64,000 nucleotides of DNA, taken from positions 152,177-216,176 of the forward strand of contig NZ_PYWX01000032.1 in the NCBI RefSeq assembly GCF_003031675.1, read 5' to 3'. Below are positions 1-8,379 of this stretch, piece after piece (position 1 is the stretch's first letter; each line of letters begins with the position of its first letter). The notes under the pieces are model-generated. The model saw nothing but the letters and a program-made list of their open reading frames with translations, was not told the DNA's origin and did not search any database. This stretch comes from Pseudomonas palleroniana. GTDB lineage: Bacteria > Pseudomonadota > Gammaproteobacteria > Pseudomonadales > Pseudomonadaceae. The position numbers were made by a program, and so were the translations under genes.

Positions 1-422
1 TTTCCAGAAGTCGATCCCGCATCCCTGGGCATGTCTGAAATTCCATCTGATTGCATTTCCCTGGTTCCCAGAAACCCCTAATTTAGACGCTTTCACACGT
101 GGTTGATGGATGAGAGATGTCCTTCAAGCAGCGCTCGACCACTTTTGCCCCGATTGATCAACCCCGATGCGCACGTCAGAACTGAATGATCCAACAGGCT
201 CAACTCCGGTGAATGAATTGCTGGCAGCCGGTGCTGTAGCCCCCATTTTTGCCCCCAACGCTCACCGGGCTCAGGCGGAAGGCAAGCCTTCATCCAAAAT
301 ACGGTTCTGAGCAGGCCTCAATAGTTCTACCTGCCCTTTGCCTTTGTGGTAGATAAGTCCAGTAAGTTGTGGCTAAAGCTAGAAATCAAGCGATAAGGCA
401 CAGATTTAGGGAATTAAGTCGC
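1..422. other. Non-coding or unrecognised stretch before hipBA
   Basis: I see no convincing gene here. A 66-codon frame exists on the minus strand (93-293), but it has no recognisable domain. No tRNA or clear repeat was found. The region could be the edge of an island carrying hipBA, but nothing in it proves that. Confidence 0.4.
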
Positions 423-451
423 TTGATAGGGCTATGCGTTAATTCTATAAT
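423..451 (+). promoter_or_regulatory. Predicted sigma-70 promoter of hipBA
   Basis: TTGATA (423-428) is separated by exactly 17 bases from a perfect TATAAT (446-451), 40 bases before the hipB start. Type II antitoxins of this family repress their own promoter, so a HipB operator is expected to overlap or follow it, but I cannot point to a clear palindrome. Confidence 0.7.
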
Positions 452-491
452 TTTGGGAACTAACTGGCACAGAATGGGCTAGGTACACACT

Positions 492-809
492 ATGTTGGAT
501 TTAAGCTTCAGCAAGCCGAGCGAAGTCGTTAAACGCATCTGCGATCGCTTGCGCACAGAGCGCTTGGCGCTGGACATGACACAAGCCGACTTGGCCGGGC
601 GTGCTGGCATCGGCACAAACACAGTGTCCAATCTTGAAGCCGGGCGCAATGTCGGATTCGAGAGCGTCGTTCGGGTGGCGATGGCTCTTGGCCGAACCAA
701 GGAACTTGAAGGCTTGTTCCTGCCAAAGCTGGACACCATCGAGGATATTCGGCGTTACGAAAACAGCGCCAATCGTCTCCGTACAAAAAGGAAGTCCGGC
801 AATGCTTGA
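492..809 (+). CDS. hipB: HipB-type antitoxin, XRE-family regulator
   Basis: This 105-residue DNA-binding protein is the likely antitoxin and autorepressor of the HipA kinase encoded next to it. Residues about 12-70 form a Cro/C1-type helix-turn-helix; QADLAGRAGIGTNTVSNLEA (31-50) carries the turn and recognition helix. The C-terminus is basic (RLRTKRKSGNA). The gene overlaps hipA by 8 bases, so the two are translationally coupled, and the promoter at 423-451 fits a bicistronic operon. HipB family members bind HipA and operator DNA as dimers. The family is clear; the antitoxin role rests on the partner. Confidence 0.88.
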   Translation: MLDLSFSKPSEVVKRICDRLRTERLALDMTQADLAGRAGIGTNTVSNLEAGRNVGFESVVRVAMALGRTKELEGLFLPKLDTIEDIRRYENSANRLRTKRKSGNA

Positions 810-2088
810 GCAAGTGAACGTCTTCTACGAGGGCTGGGGTGAGCGATTGCAATGGGGCACGCTGGTCTCCACGACTGCCCTGACCGGTCGCCCGCTGATC
901 GTGTTCGAGTACAGCAATGAAGCCAGGCAAAGGGGCTTGGAGCTGTCCTCCTACACGCTGCCGCTGGAGGGGACTCAGTTGCGCCGAGATTTCCCAGACC
1001 ACCAACTGTACTTGCCAGGGCCTGTTTACGACTCCTTGCCGGATGGGTGGGGCATGTTGCTGATGGACCGTATGTTCAGGCGCCGCGGGCTCACCACGGC
1101 GCGCATCGGCTCACTGGAACGGCTGGCCTACATCGGTAGCAATGCAATGGGGGCCATGACGTTTGAGCCAGTGGCACCCGAAGGGCAGGAGTCTGAAGTC
1201 CACATCCCGCTGGAGCAGCTTGCCGCCGAAGTGCAGGAAGTGCTCCATGGAGACGGTGGCGAGTTCCTGCATGCGTTGCTGCTGGTGGGCGGCTCGCCTC
1301 AAGGTGCAAGGCCTAAGGCCCTCGTCTATCGCGATCCCGAAACTGGCCGGTTTACCACTGCTGTCACGGCGGGCTTTGAAGCATGGTTGATTAAGTTCCC
1401 GGCCAAAGAAGAACATGCCGAGGTGTGCGCTATCGAAATGGTCTACGCCGAATGCCTGCGCATGTGCGGTATCGAGACCCCTGACACGCAGTACTTCAGT
1501 CTGCCTAATGGCTTAGCGGCGTTTGCTAGTAAGCGATTTGACCGTCGGGATGGACTGCGCGTACCCATGCAAAGCCTAGCGGCCTTTACGGGGGCAAATT
1601 ACCGGTCTCCGGGGGTGTTGGACTACGTCAACTTCTTGCGGGCAACACAGATGTGTACCAACGACGTGCGAGAGATGGCGGTGGCCTTCGAACGTGCCGT
1701 CTTCAATGTTGCGTTCAACAACAGAGACGATCATCCCAAGAACTTTGCCTACATCATGTCGCAAGACGGTCAGTGGAGACTGTCGCCAGCTTACGACGTG
1801 ACCTTCTGCGAGGGGCCAAGTGGATATCACCAGATGGATGTGATGGGGGAAGCCCTGACGATTTCCCGCACGCAAATGCTTCGGCTTGCCGAGGAAGCCG
1901 AGGTTCCCCCGGACGTTGCAGGCAGAATGATTGACGGCATTTGTGATGTGGCGAGCCGGTTTGCAAGCATCGCCGAGGACCTATGCCCACAGGTTATTAC
2001 TCAAGACACCTTGCGCACGATCCAATGCCGCATCGATCAGAACATAGCTCGGTTACACCACGGTCATGCGGGCAGCAGTCGCCGCTGA
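802..2088 (+). CDS. hipA: HipA-type Ser/Thr kinase toxin
   Basis: This 428-residue protein is a HipA-family kinase. The E. coli enzyme phosphorylates glutamyl-tRNA synthetase and induces persistence; other HipA proteins have other targets, so the target here is unknown. The Gly-rich loop GGSPQGARPKAL, the WLIKFP strand, the catalytic loop NRDDHPKNFAY (Asp309) and the metal-binding SPAYDV (Asp332) are all present. These two Asp residues fall at the same numbers as in E. coli HipA, so the kinase looks intact. The reading frame is open back to 601, but the ATG at 802 overlapping the hipB stop is the natural start, and the upstream part is only the hipB shadow. Confidence 0.9.
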   Translation: MLEQVNVFYEGWGERLQWGTLVSTTALTGRPLIVFEYSNEARQRGLELSSYTLPLEGTQLRRDFPDHQLYLPGPVYDSLPDGWGMLLMDRMFRRRGLTTARIGSLERLAYIGSNAMGAMTFEPVAPEGQESEVHIPLEQLAAEVQEVLHGDGGEFLHALLLVGGSPQGARPKALVYRDPETGRFTTAVTAGFEAWLIKFPAKEEHAEVCAIEMVYAECLRMCGIETPDTQYFSLPNGLAAFASKRFDRRDGLRVPMQSLAAFTGANYRSPGVLDYVNFLRATQMCTNDVREMAVAFERAVFNVAFNNRDDHPKNFAYIMSQDGQWRLSPAYDVTFCEGPSGYHQMDVMGEALTISRTQMLRLAEEAEVPPDVAGRMIDGICDVASRFASIAEDLCPQVITQDTLRTIQCRIDQNIARLHHGHAGSSRR

Positions 2089-2089
2089 A

Positions 2090-2380
2090 GATCGGGAGGA
2101 GCGGGCGACTCTCATAATCAATGCTGCCGTGTGCCTCAAGCACGTAGGGCCCTGTGCCGCCGAAGACGTGGGGGTTGCCGGATGACCAAGGCTTGGTATT
2201 GATTTGAGCCTTAAACTCACCTGATTGAGTTGGGATATCGCCTTGGTACACACAGTGAGCGTCGCCGCTACCGTTGACGCTTCATTCCTTGGCAAACACC
2301 AGCTCTGCAAACGGTAAATACGCCTACTGAACGCCAGAATTAAGGTTGATGGTGTCCGCCTGTTTTAGACCTGGGGCATC
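2090..2380 (-). pseudogene. Decayed gene fragment, family not recognised
   Basis: Read on the minus strand, one frame gives protein-like text interrupted by stops: a stretch ending NLNSGVQ, then TAG (2324-2326), then AYLPFAELVFAKE, then TGA (2282-2284), then a 60-residue stretch containing YQGDIPTQSGEF and GGTGPYVLEAHGSIDYESR. The composition looks coding and the stops look like decay. It runs into the 3' end of hipA. I do not recognise the family; a secreted or polymorphic-toxin protein is only a guess. The rest of 2089-2502 holds nothing else I can name. Confidence 0.35.
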
Positions 2381-2502
2381 CTTTTCAAAGCATCCATAGC
2401 ATGCCCTCAGATATGCCCCCAGATGCCTCGTACTCTGGAAATGGGTAGATCTCCATGGCCTAAGCCGGAAATGATCAGGCTGAACAGCCTGCCCGACAAC
2501 GC

Positions 2503-3417
2503 CTAAAGACTCTCAGGGTCGCCAAAAAACATCTGAATCCGCGACCGCAACCACCGTTCCCCCGGATCATTATCCTGCGAGCCACGCCACGCCATATGCA
2601 GTTCAAAGCTGCGCACCGGCAGGGGTGGGTCTTCGGCGCGCAGGCCGCCGGCGGAGGTCAGTGCGTCGGCTGCATAGTCCGGCACAGTGGCCAGGATGTC
2701 GGTGCCGGCCAGCAGGGTGCCCAGCCCGTTGAACTGCGGCACGGCGAGGACGACGTGGCGTTTGCGGTCGAGTTTTTCCAATTCTTCATCGATAAAGCCG
2801 CTGAGGTCGCCTGCGAACGACACCAGCGCGTGGGGGCGGGCGCAGAAGTCGTCCAGGCTCAGGGAGCCGGGGACGCTGTCGGCGCGCAACAGTTTGGGCA
2901 GGCTGCGGCGCAGTACCTTGCGCTTGGCGTTGGCCGGCAAGTCGGCGGTGTAGCTGACGCCGATGGAGATTTCGCCGGAGGTCAGCAGGCCAGGCATCAG
3001 GATGTAGTTGACCCGGCGCACCACCAGCACGATGCCGGGGGCTTCGGCGCGCAGACGTTTGAGCAGTTGGGGCAGCAGGGCGAATTCGACGTCATCGGAC
3101 AGTCCGATACGAAACACCGCGGTGCTGGTGGCCGGGTCGAACTCGGCGGCGCGGCTGACGGCGGTGGAAATCGAGTCCAGGGCCGGGGAGAGCAGTGCGA
3201 AGATTTCCACGGCGCGGGCCGAGGGTTCCATGCTGCGCCCGGTACGCACGAACAGCGGGTCATCGAACAACCCACGCAGGCGTGACAACGCCGCGCTGAT
3301 GGCCGGCTGGCCAAGGAACAATTTCTCGGCGGCGCGGGTCACACTGCGCTCATGCATCAGGGTTTCGAATACAATCAAGAGGTTAAGGTCGACACGACGC
3401 AGGTCGTTACGGTTCAT
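2503..3417 (-). CDS. mexT: MexT-like LysR-family regulator
   Basis: This 304-residue LysR-type activator starts at MNRNDLRRVDLNLLIVFETL; the ATG at 3417 has AGGA six bases upstream, so a longer start at 3441 is less likely. The winged helix (about 8-67) contains TRAAEKLFLGQPAISAALSR, followed by a LysR substrate-binding domain. The sequence is recognisably that of P. aeruginosa MexT, which activates mexEF-oprN and other genes under disulfide or nitrosative stress. The frame is full length, without the small insertion known from some PAO1 lines. It is divergent from mexS, as in P. aeruginosa. The usual downstream efflux operon is absent here. Confidence 0.87.
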   Translation of the reverse strand: MNRNDLRRVDLNLLIVFETLMHERSVTRAAEKLFLGQPAISAALSRLRGLFDDPLFVRTGRSMEPSARAVEIFALLSPALDSISTAVSRAAEFDPATSTAVFRIGLSDDVEFALLPQLLKRLRAEAPGIVLVVRRVNYILMPGLLTSGEISIGVSYTADLPANAKRKVLRRSLPKLLRADSVPGSLSLDDFCARPHALVSFAGDLSGFIDEELEKLDRKRHVVLAVPQFNGLGTLLAGTDILATVPDYAADALTSAGGLRAEDPPLPVRSFELHMAWRGSQDNDPGERWLRSRIQMFFGDPESL

Positions 3418-3685
3418 CTTGGGTCCTGGAAGAGTCAGCAAGCTTGACGAGAACGGCCATATTCAGAACCTTCAGATTCCATTCAAAAGTATGACCGGCA
3501 TGAATCTTACGGGGAAAGACTGGTACTCTGCACCGGCTAATTGAGTTTTCCTACGAGTCTTGGGGTCTATTCCTCAGAAGCTGAATCAATGGCAGGCATG
3601 TTGACTATTAACGGCGACCGGTGGCCTTGCCCGGAAAGCCCAGATAGAGTTCATGGCATTAGAGGTTACTTTGGCGAGGTTTGCG

Positions 3686-4708
3686 ATGTCCCGCACGATC
3701 CGTTTTCACAAGTTTGGTCCGGCCGAGGTGCTCAAGTGCGAAGAGCATGCAGCCGCACAGCCCGCACCGGGCGAAGTGCAGGTGCGCGTCGACGCGATTG
3801 GCATCAGTTGGTACGACATTCTCTGGCGTCAGAACCTGGCGTCTTCCCATGCCCGTTTGCCGTCGGGCCTTGGCCATGAGATGGCCGGCGTTGTTGTCGC
3901 CCTGGGCGACGGCGTGGACGACTTGGCAGTGGGTGATAAGGTGGCCAGTTTTCCGGCCGAGAGCCCCAATGACTACCCGGTATATGGCGAGCAGATCGTT
4001 CTGCCTCGCTCGGCCTTGACCCGTTACCCGGACGTCTTGAGCCCTATTGAAGCCAGCGTGCACTACACGCCGCTGTTGATCGCCTACTTTGCCTATGTGG
4101 ACCTGGCGCGGGTCAAGCCGGGCCAGTTTGCCCTGGTGACTGACGCCAGCCACTGCGCGGGACCTTCGTTCGTGCAACTGGGCAAGGCCCTGGGTGTGCG
4201 GGTGATTGCCGCGACCAAGGACAGCGCGGAGCGTGAGTATCTGCTGTCGCTTGGCGCAGAGAAGGTGATCGTGACTGAAGAGCAGGACCTGCTCATGCAA
4301 GTCAACAAATATACGGATAACCGCGGTGTGGATGTGGTGTTCGATGGCCTGGGCGGCCCGCAGATGTCGCTGCTCGGCGACGTGTTGGCGCCCCGTGGCA
4401 GCCTGGTGCTGTATGGCTTGCAGGGTGGCAACCAGACGCCTTTCCCGGCCTGTGCCGCGTTCCAGAAGAACATTCAGTTTTTTGTGCACTGCATCGGTAA
4501 TTTTACCGGCAAGCCGGAGCTGGGCATCATCCAGGACCAGGTGGCATTGCAACGTGCGCTGCGCGACATCAACCAACTGACCGCCGACCGCGTGCTGGTG
4601 CCGTTGAAAACCACGGTGTTCCCGTTCAGCCAGTTCGTCGAAGCGCACCGCTACATGGACGAATGCCCGTGTCGCGAGCGGGTTGCCTTGCAGGTTGAGG
4701 CTGTTTGA
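3686..4708 (+). CDS. mexS: MexS-like oxidoreductase (MDR superfamily)
   Basis: This 340-residue medium-chain dehydrogenase/reductase is the probable MexS (Qrh) partner of MexT. In P. aeruginosa its loss raises MexT activity, apparently because a toxic metabolite accumulates. GHEMAGVV is the GroES-fold GHE motif, and the Rossmann part runs from about residue 145 (DASHCAGPSFVQLGKALGVRVIA region) to the YGLQGG segment. The Cys cluster of structural-zinc alcohol dehydrogenases is not seen. The ATG at 3686 has GAGG seven bases upstream and gives the family length; an in-frame ATG at 3653 would add eleven residues. The substrate is unknown. Confidence 0.83.
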   Translation: MSRTIRFHKFGPAEVLKCEEHAAAQPAPGEVQVRVDAIGISWYDILWRQNLASSHARLPSGLGHEMAGVVVALGDGVDDLAVGDKVASFPAESPNDYPVYGEQIVLPRSALTRYPDVLSPIEASVHYTPLLIAYFAYVDLARVKPGQFALVTDASHCAGPSFVQLGKALGVRVIAATKDSAEREYLLSLGAEKVIVTEEQDLLMQVNKYTDNRGVDVVFDGLGGPQMSLLGDVLAPRGSLVLYGLQGGNQTPFPACAAFQKNIQFFVHCIGNFTGKPELGIIQDQVALQRALRDINQLTADRVLVPLKTTVFPFSQFVEAHRYMDECPCRERVALQVEAV

Positions 4709-4776
4709 GCTGTAGGAGTATTCGCAAATGAGCGCGCCTGGGTCCGAGTGGATGAGGCAAACACGCCATTTGTCAG

Positions 4777-4888
4777 GGCTTAACCTGCGCCTGGGTTAAG
4801 CCGCCACCGGGCTGTTCTGCCCCGCAAACAATACCTTTGCCCCTTGCGCCGCCCTGAATTCCAGCGCGGCGTTGTTGTGTGGGCGCGA
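4777..4888 (-). pseudogene. Possible 3' stub of a lost minus-strand gene with hairpin
   Basis: On the minus strand a 30-codon open frame reads ...HNNAALEFRAAQGAKVLFAG followed by QNSPVAA and a stop at 4796-4798. The stop lies within an inverted repeat, GGCTTAACC / GGTTAAGCC (4777-4802, 9-bp stem). The text resembles the C-terminus of a real protein, loosely like a pirin C-terminal strand, but no start or upstream domain remains. The hairpin has no T-run on either side. The rest of 4709-5001 shows nothing identifiable. Confidence 0.25.
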
Positions 4889-5001
4889 TTAACGTGCGGC
4901 CGGTTGATCATCTGAACGGGTTTCTGGCGCTGTTCTGTATCTGTTATTCATTATTTGAGTGCCGATAATTGTGCCTTCACTGTCATCTCAAGGACTGAGC
5001 A

Positions 5002-5148
5002 ATGATTGACTATCTGAAACTACCGCATCGTTTCGTCGAAACTAATTCGGCCCTGCCTATTTGTATTGAAAGTTTATTGGGAATGCCTGGGCGGTTTTTC
5101 AGGGTTCGGGTGAAAGAGGTAAGTAATGTCGGTCAGATATTTCTCTAA
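5002..5148 (+). CDS. Short ORF, 48 residues, unrecognised
   Basis: An ATG preceded by AAGGAC opens a 48-codon frame beginning MIDYLKLPHRFVETNSALPI and ending with TAA. No family is recognised, and there is no signal peptide or membrane segment. Base use is clearly more AT-rich than in neighbouring genes. After the stop the same frame stays open for another 85 codons to 5403, so this may be the front of a longer gene with one in-frame stop. It lies upstream of the unknown 472-residue gene on the same strand. Confidence 0.35.
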   Translation: MIDYLKLPHRFVETNSALPICIESLLGMPGRFFRVRVKEVSNVGQIFL

Positions 5149-5406
5149 TTTATTAGTTGGAGCGGTGTAGGACGCTGTCGGATTATTCCTAGGGCTATCC
5201 CTTCTTTCGCCGTAGGGCGCGCAGGATCGCGGCTCTCGTCAAAGGTGGTCATTTGGAATGCCACCGGTAACGCTCCGGTGGGTTTGTTGCAAGGTGCTAA
5301 TGTTGATCCATCCTCGTACCCTGTAACGAGTAATAAACCTACAGATGTAATAGGTCAGGCAATTGCTCTTGGCAGTTGCTTGAAACTGATATTTCAACTC
5401 GGGTAG
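5149..5406 (+). other. Open frame following the short ORF, no clear start
   Basis: In the same frame as 5002-5148, 85 sense codons run without interruption from the TAA to a TAG at 5404-5406. The second half reads like protein: VVIWNATGNAPVGLLQGANV and onward to ALGSCLKLIFQLG. The best internal start is a GTG at 5245 with poor ribosome-binding context. The frame ends 7 bases before the ATG of the next gene, which is typical operon spacing. It is either a decayed gene, a readthrough product or chance. Confidence 0.3.
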
Positions 5407-5413
5407 TAAAGCA

Positions 5414-6832
5414 ATGAGCGCAATTCACGAGCAAGCCATGAACTATGTTTATCATCAAGTTCTGCAGCGGTTGATCGGGCACTTTACCCGTGCCGAACGT
5501 ACGGCACTTCAATTGTTGATCCAGCGAATTGTGGTGGCTGCCGGCGGCATGGAACAAGTCGGTGACTACAAGGTGCTCGTCGCCCATGGCGGTGGTGCTG
5601 TCAGCAGCTACACCCTGGCGCTGCTGCGGGCGGCGCAATTGACCATTGCCGGGCGGGCGCCCAAGACCTTTCATCTGCGTGTAGCCACCTTGCGGCATGC
5701 GGGCATGACCCAGGCGACACTGGACACCCTGTACCAGGGCTACAGCGCGTTGTTTCTGCACGACGATCCCCGCGTAGACCTGCTCCTGGTGGAAAACCAG
5801 GAAGTGCTGCCATTCAATCACCAGCGCCCGCCGTCGAGTGCGGGGCGTGAGGTCAGCCAGCGCAATATGCTGATGATAGGGCACCTGACGTCCGGCGATA
5901 TCAGGGCGACATTGTGTAACGACACCTACCTGCGCCTGGGGGATTTCTACCAACGGGTCACCACATGGGGTGGCGGGGTGCATGCGGTGGTCAGTGGCGA
6001 TTCTGCGCGCACGCAAAGCCAATACCTGGCCTGGCTGAAAAAGACGGCCACTACGGCGGGCATCACTCTGCCGCCCGGCAAGTCGTCATCGCTCAGTGCG
6101 CTGTTTGCGCGCATGGAGGAGTGGAGCGCCGGTTGCTACCGTGACCTCTACGGCGAACATTATGAGGACATCGACAGCCCGGGCCGGGGCGGGCACCGGC
6201 ATCTGGCGTATATCGGCATCGACGATCTGCTGGGGGAGGTGGACGTTGCCTCGACACCGCTGCTCACGCAGTTCCTGGCCCGTAAACCGGACCCCTTTGC
6301 GTTCCACTTCAGCCATTCGGCGTTCCCTAACCCATTGCTGATGGCGCATTTGCATGGGCTGCAGGCCCAATGCCTGCGGGAGCTGTCCTACGCAGAAGGG
6401 GTGGATAGCTTTGTCAGGCAAGCAATGGACGCCATGTACCGCCGGCACATTCCACACCACCTGATTGCCGAGGCAAGCTCAGATGACGGACGGATTCTGT
6501 CAGCGACCTATGCCCAGGAATTCTTCGGCCTGGATGAAGGGCAGTTGACCTGCCTGTTGTTCTCACCCTTCATTCACCATGGCGAGCGGCTGGAGGGCTA
6601 CCTGCGCCAATGCCACCCGGGCATGCTGGTGGCGCTCCCTGAGCTGCACAACGTGTTGCAAGGCAAGCCGGCCGGCGATGTGTTGCAGCAATGGGCAGTC
6701 GATACCAGCGGGTTGTCGCTGCCGTTGTTGCAACACCTGTACCGCAAGCGGCCGGTACAGATCGAACGGGGTGCCCAACTGCGCAACCGCCGCCTGGCCC
6801 AGGCGCAGGCGGCGCAGTTGTCGGGGCGTTAG
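5414..6832 (+). CDS. Protein of unknown function, 472 residues
   Basis: I do not recognise this family. The protein is soluble: no signal peptide and no membrane segments. Residues about 50-75 (DYKVLVAHGGGAVSSYTLAL) look like a beta strand, Gly-rich loop and helix, as in a Rossmann-like or phosphate-binding fold. There are further conserved-looking charged patches: FLHDDPRVDLLLVENQE, a His-rich FAFHFSHSAF, and FIHHGERLEGYL. Codon use is normal for the genome, so the gene looks established and functional. It sits 36 bases before a MocR-type regulator on the same strand, suggesting a shared transcript. An enzyme role is inference only. Confidence 0.75.
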   Translation: MSAIHEQAMNYVYHQVLQRLIGHFTRAERTALQLLIQRIVVAAGGMEQVGDYKVLVAHGGGAVSSYTLALLRAAQLTIAGRAPKTFHLRVATLRHAGMTQATLDTLYQGYSALFLHDDPRVDLLLVENQEVLPFNHQRPPSSAGREVSQRNMLMIGHLTSGDIRATLCNDTYLRLGDFYQRVTTWGGGVHAVVSGDSARTQSQYLAWLKKTATTAGITLPPGKSSSLSALFARMEEWSAGCYRDLYGEHYEDIDSPGRGGHRHLAYIGIDDLLGEVDVASTPLLTQFLARKPDPFAFHFSHSAFPNPLLMAHLHGLQAQCLRELSYAEGVDSFVRQAMDAMYRRHIPHHLIAEASSDDGRILSATYAQEFFGLDEGQLTCLLFSPFIHHGERLEGYLRQCHPGMLVALPELHNVLQGKPAGDVLQQWAVDTSGLSLPLLQHLYRKRPVQIERGAQLRNRRLAQAQAAQLSGR

Positions 6833-6868
6833 CCGCGTGCACCGGTTTGTCAGACCAGGTCAGCGCCA

Positions 6869-8275
6869 ATGACCCTGCGCGGGGAGCGACAGGCGGATTT
6901 CGCTTACCAGGCGGTGTACCGCTACATGATCAACCTGATCAACGAGGTCAGCCTGGACACGCCGGTCAAACTGCCGTCCCTGCGGCAGTTGTCGGCACGG
7001 CTGAACGTGTCGATCTCGACGATTCAGTACGCTTACTCACTGTTGGAGAAGGAAGGACGGGTCTACTCAGTAGCCAAATCCGGCTATTTTGCCTGGCCGG
7101 CTGCGGTCAACCCGCAAATGATGGCGGGTGCCGATCTGCTCGAGCGCTTGTACGTGGCGGCGCGGCGTCCGGCAATGGCCGTGCTCAGTGGTGATGAGCC
7201 GGCGCTGCTGGGCTCGCTCGACGGCGCTTTGCTGACGCTGGAGCGCCAACTGGTACGGCGCCATCCGCATCACCTGCAACCCTGGTCGCAACCCTGTGGC
7301 GTGTGGGAGTTGCGTACGGCGTTGGCGGCGCGCTACACCTCATCGCCCACGCGTTGCTGGCAGGCCGATGAGGTGTACATCGGCGCAGACGTGCGAGGCG
7401 TGCTGGAGATCCTGATTGATGCATTGGGTCTCAAGGGCAGTATGGTGGTGGTCGAGTCCCCTTGTGATTATTTGATCTTGCGCCTGTTGCAGGCTGCCGG
7501 TGTGCGGGTCGTCGAGTTGCCTTGGCAGGCCGACGGTTGCCTGGACCTGGCGATGCTCGAACAGCTGCTGCGTCACGAACCGGTGCCCCTGGTGTTGCTG
7601 TCATCGGTGGTCAGCCTGCCGTCAGGCAATACGCTGTCGACCGCAGAGCGGCTGCGCGTGGCCCAGTTGCTGGAGCACTATGGCGGCTGGTTGCTGGAGA
7701 ACGATACATTCGGTGAGCTGAGTTTCGCATCGCCCCCGGTCCCGCTGCGCAACCTGGTCAACCCGGAGCGGTTGATCGTGTTCTCCTCGTTCGAAAAGGT
7801 ACTCGGGCCGGAAGCGCCGTTTGGTTATGTCTTGTCGCGACACCTGAGCGGCGAGTTGCAGCGCCAATTTCTGCTGCGCTCATTCAGGCTGTCGTCGATC
7901 CGTCAACGCGCCATCGCCCAGCTTTACCAGAACGGGCGGTTCGACCAGCACCTGCAGACGTTGCGCGAGCACTTGTGCGAACAGGCAGAGGCCATGAGTG
8001 AGCGCCTGGATGCCCACCTGGAGGGGCGCGTGAGCTATCGCATGCCCATCGCCGGGGCAAGCTTCTGGTTGGAATCGGTGGCAGCGGTGGATATGCGTCA
8101 GGTGTTCCAGCGCATGGTCGCGCAACACGTGGTGATTGCTCCGGGTGAGTTGTTCAGCCTCAGCGGCTTGCATTCCCAGCATCTGCGGCTCAGCCACACG
8201 TTCAGTGGGCAGCTGAACCTTGATATCACCCTGGATTGCCTGGCACAGGCATTGCGCCAGGCGCAGATCGACTAG
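6869..8275 (+). CDS. MocR/GntR-type regulator with aminotransferase domain
   Basis: This 468-residue protein combines an N-terminal GntR winged helix (about residues 10-80, with [20 protein letters not shown]) and a fold-type I aminotransferase-like domain (about 110-465). [16 protein letters not shown] carries the Lys that would bind pyridoxal phosphate in MocR proteins. Such regulators sense PLP or amino-acid-like ligands and often control adjacent genes. Here the neighbour is the unknown protein ending at 6832, on the same strand. Its DNA site is not evident. The family is clear; the regulon is unknown. Confidence 0.85.
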   Translation: MTLRGERQADFAYQAVYRYMINLINEVSLDTPVKLPSLRQLSARLNVSISTIQYAYSLLEKEGRVYSVAKSGYFAWPAAVNPQMMAGADLLERLYVAARRPAMAVLSGDEPALLGSLDGALLTLERQLVRRHPHHLQPWSQPCGVWELRTALAARYTSSPTRCWQADEVYIGADVRGVLEILIDALGLKGSMVVVESPCDYLILRLLQAAGVRVVELPWQADGCLDLAMLEQLLRHEPVPLVLLSSVVSLPSGNTLSTAERLRVAQLLEHYGGWLLENDTFGELSFASPPVPLRNLVNPERLIVFSSFEKVLGPEAPFGYVLSRHLSGELQRQFLLRSFRLSSIRQRAIAQLYQNGRFDQHLQTLREHLCEQAEAMSERLDAHLEGRVSYRMPIAGASFWLESVAAVDMRQVFQRMVAQHVVIAPGELFSLSGLHSQHLRLSHTFSGQLNLDITLDCLAQALRQAQID

Positions 8276-8379
8276 CGTATGAAAAATCTCCAATCACTGT
8301 CGGATCGATATCGTCGCGAAGTAGTCCAACTCCCAGTAAACTGTCACTTTTTCCGAATCCTTCTTTTCGAGGTTTATGC

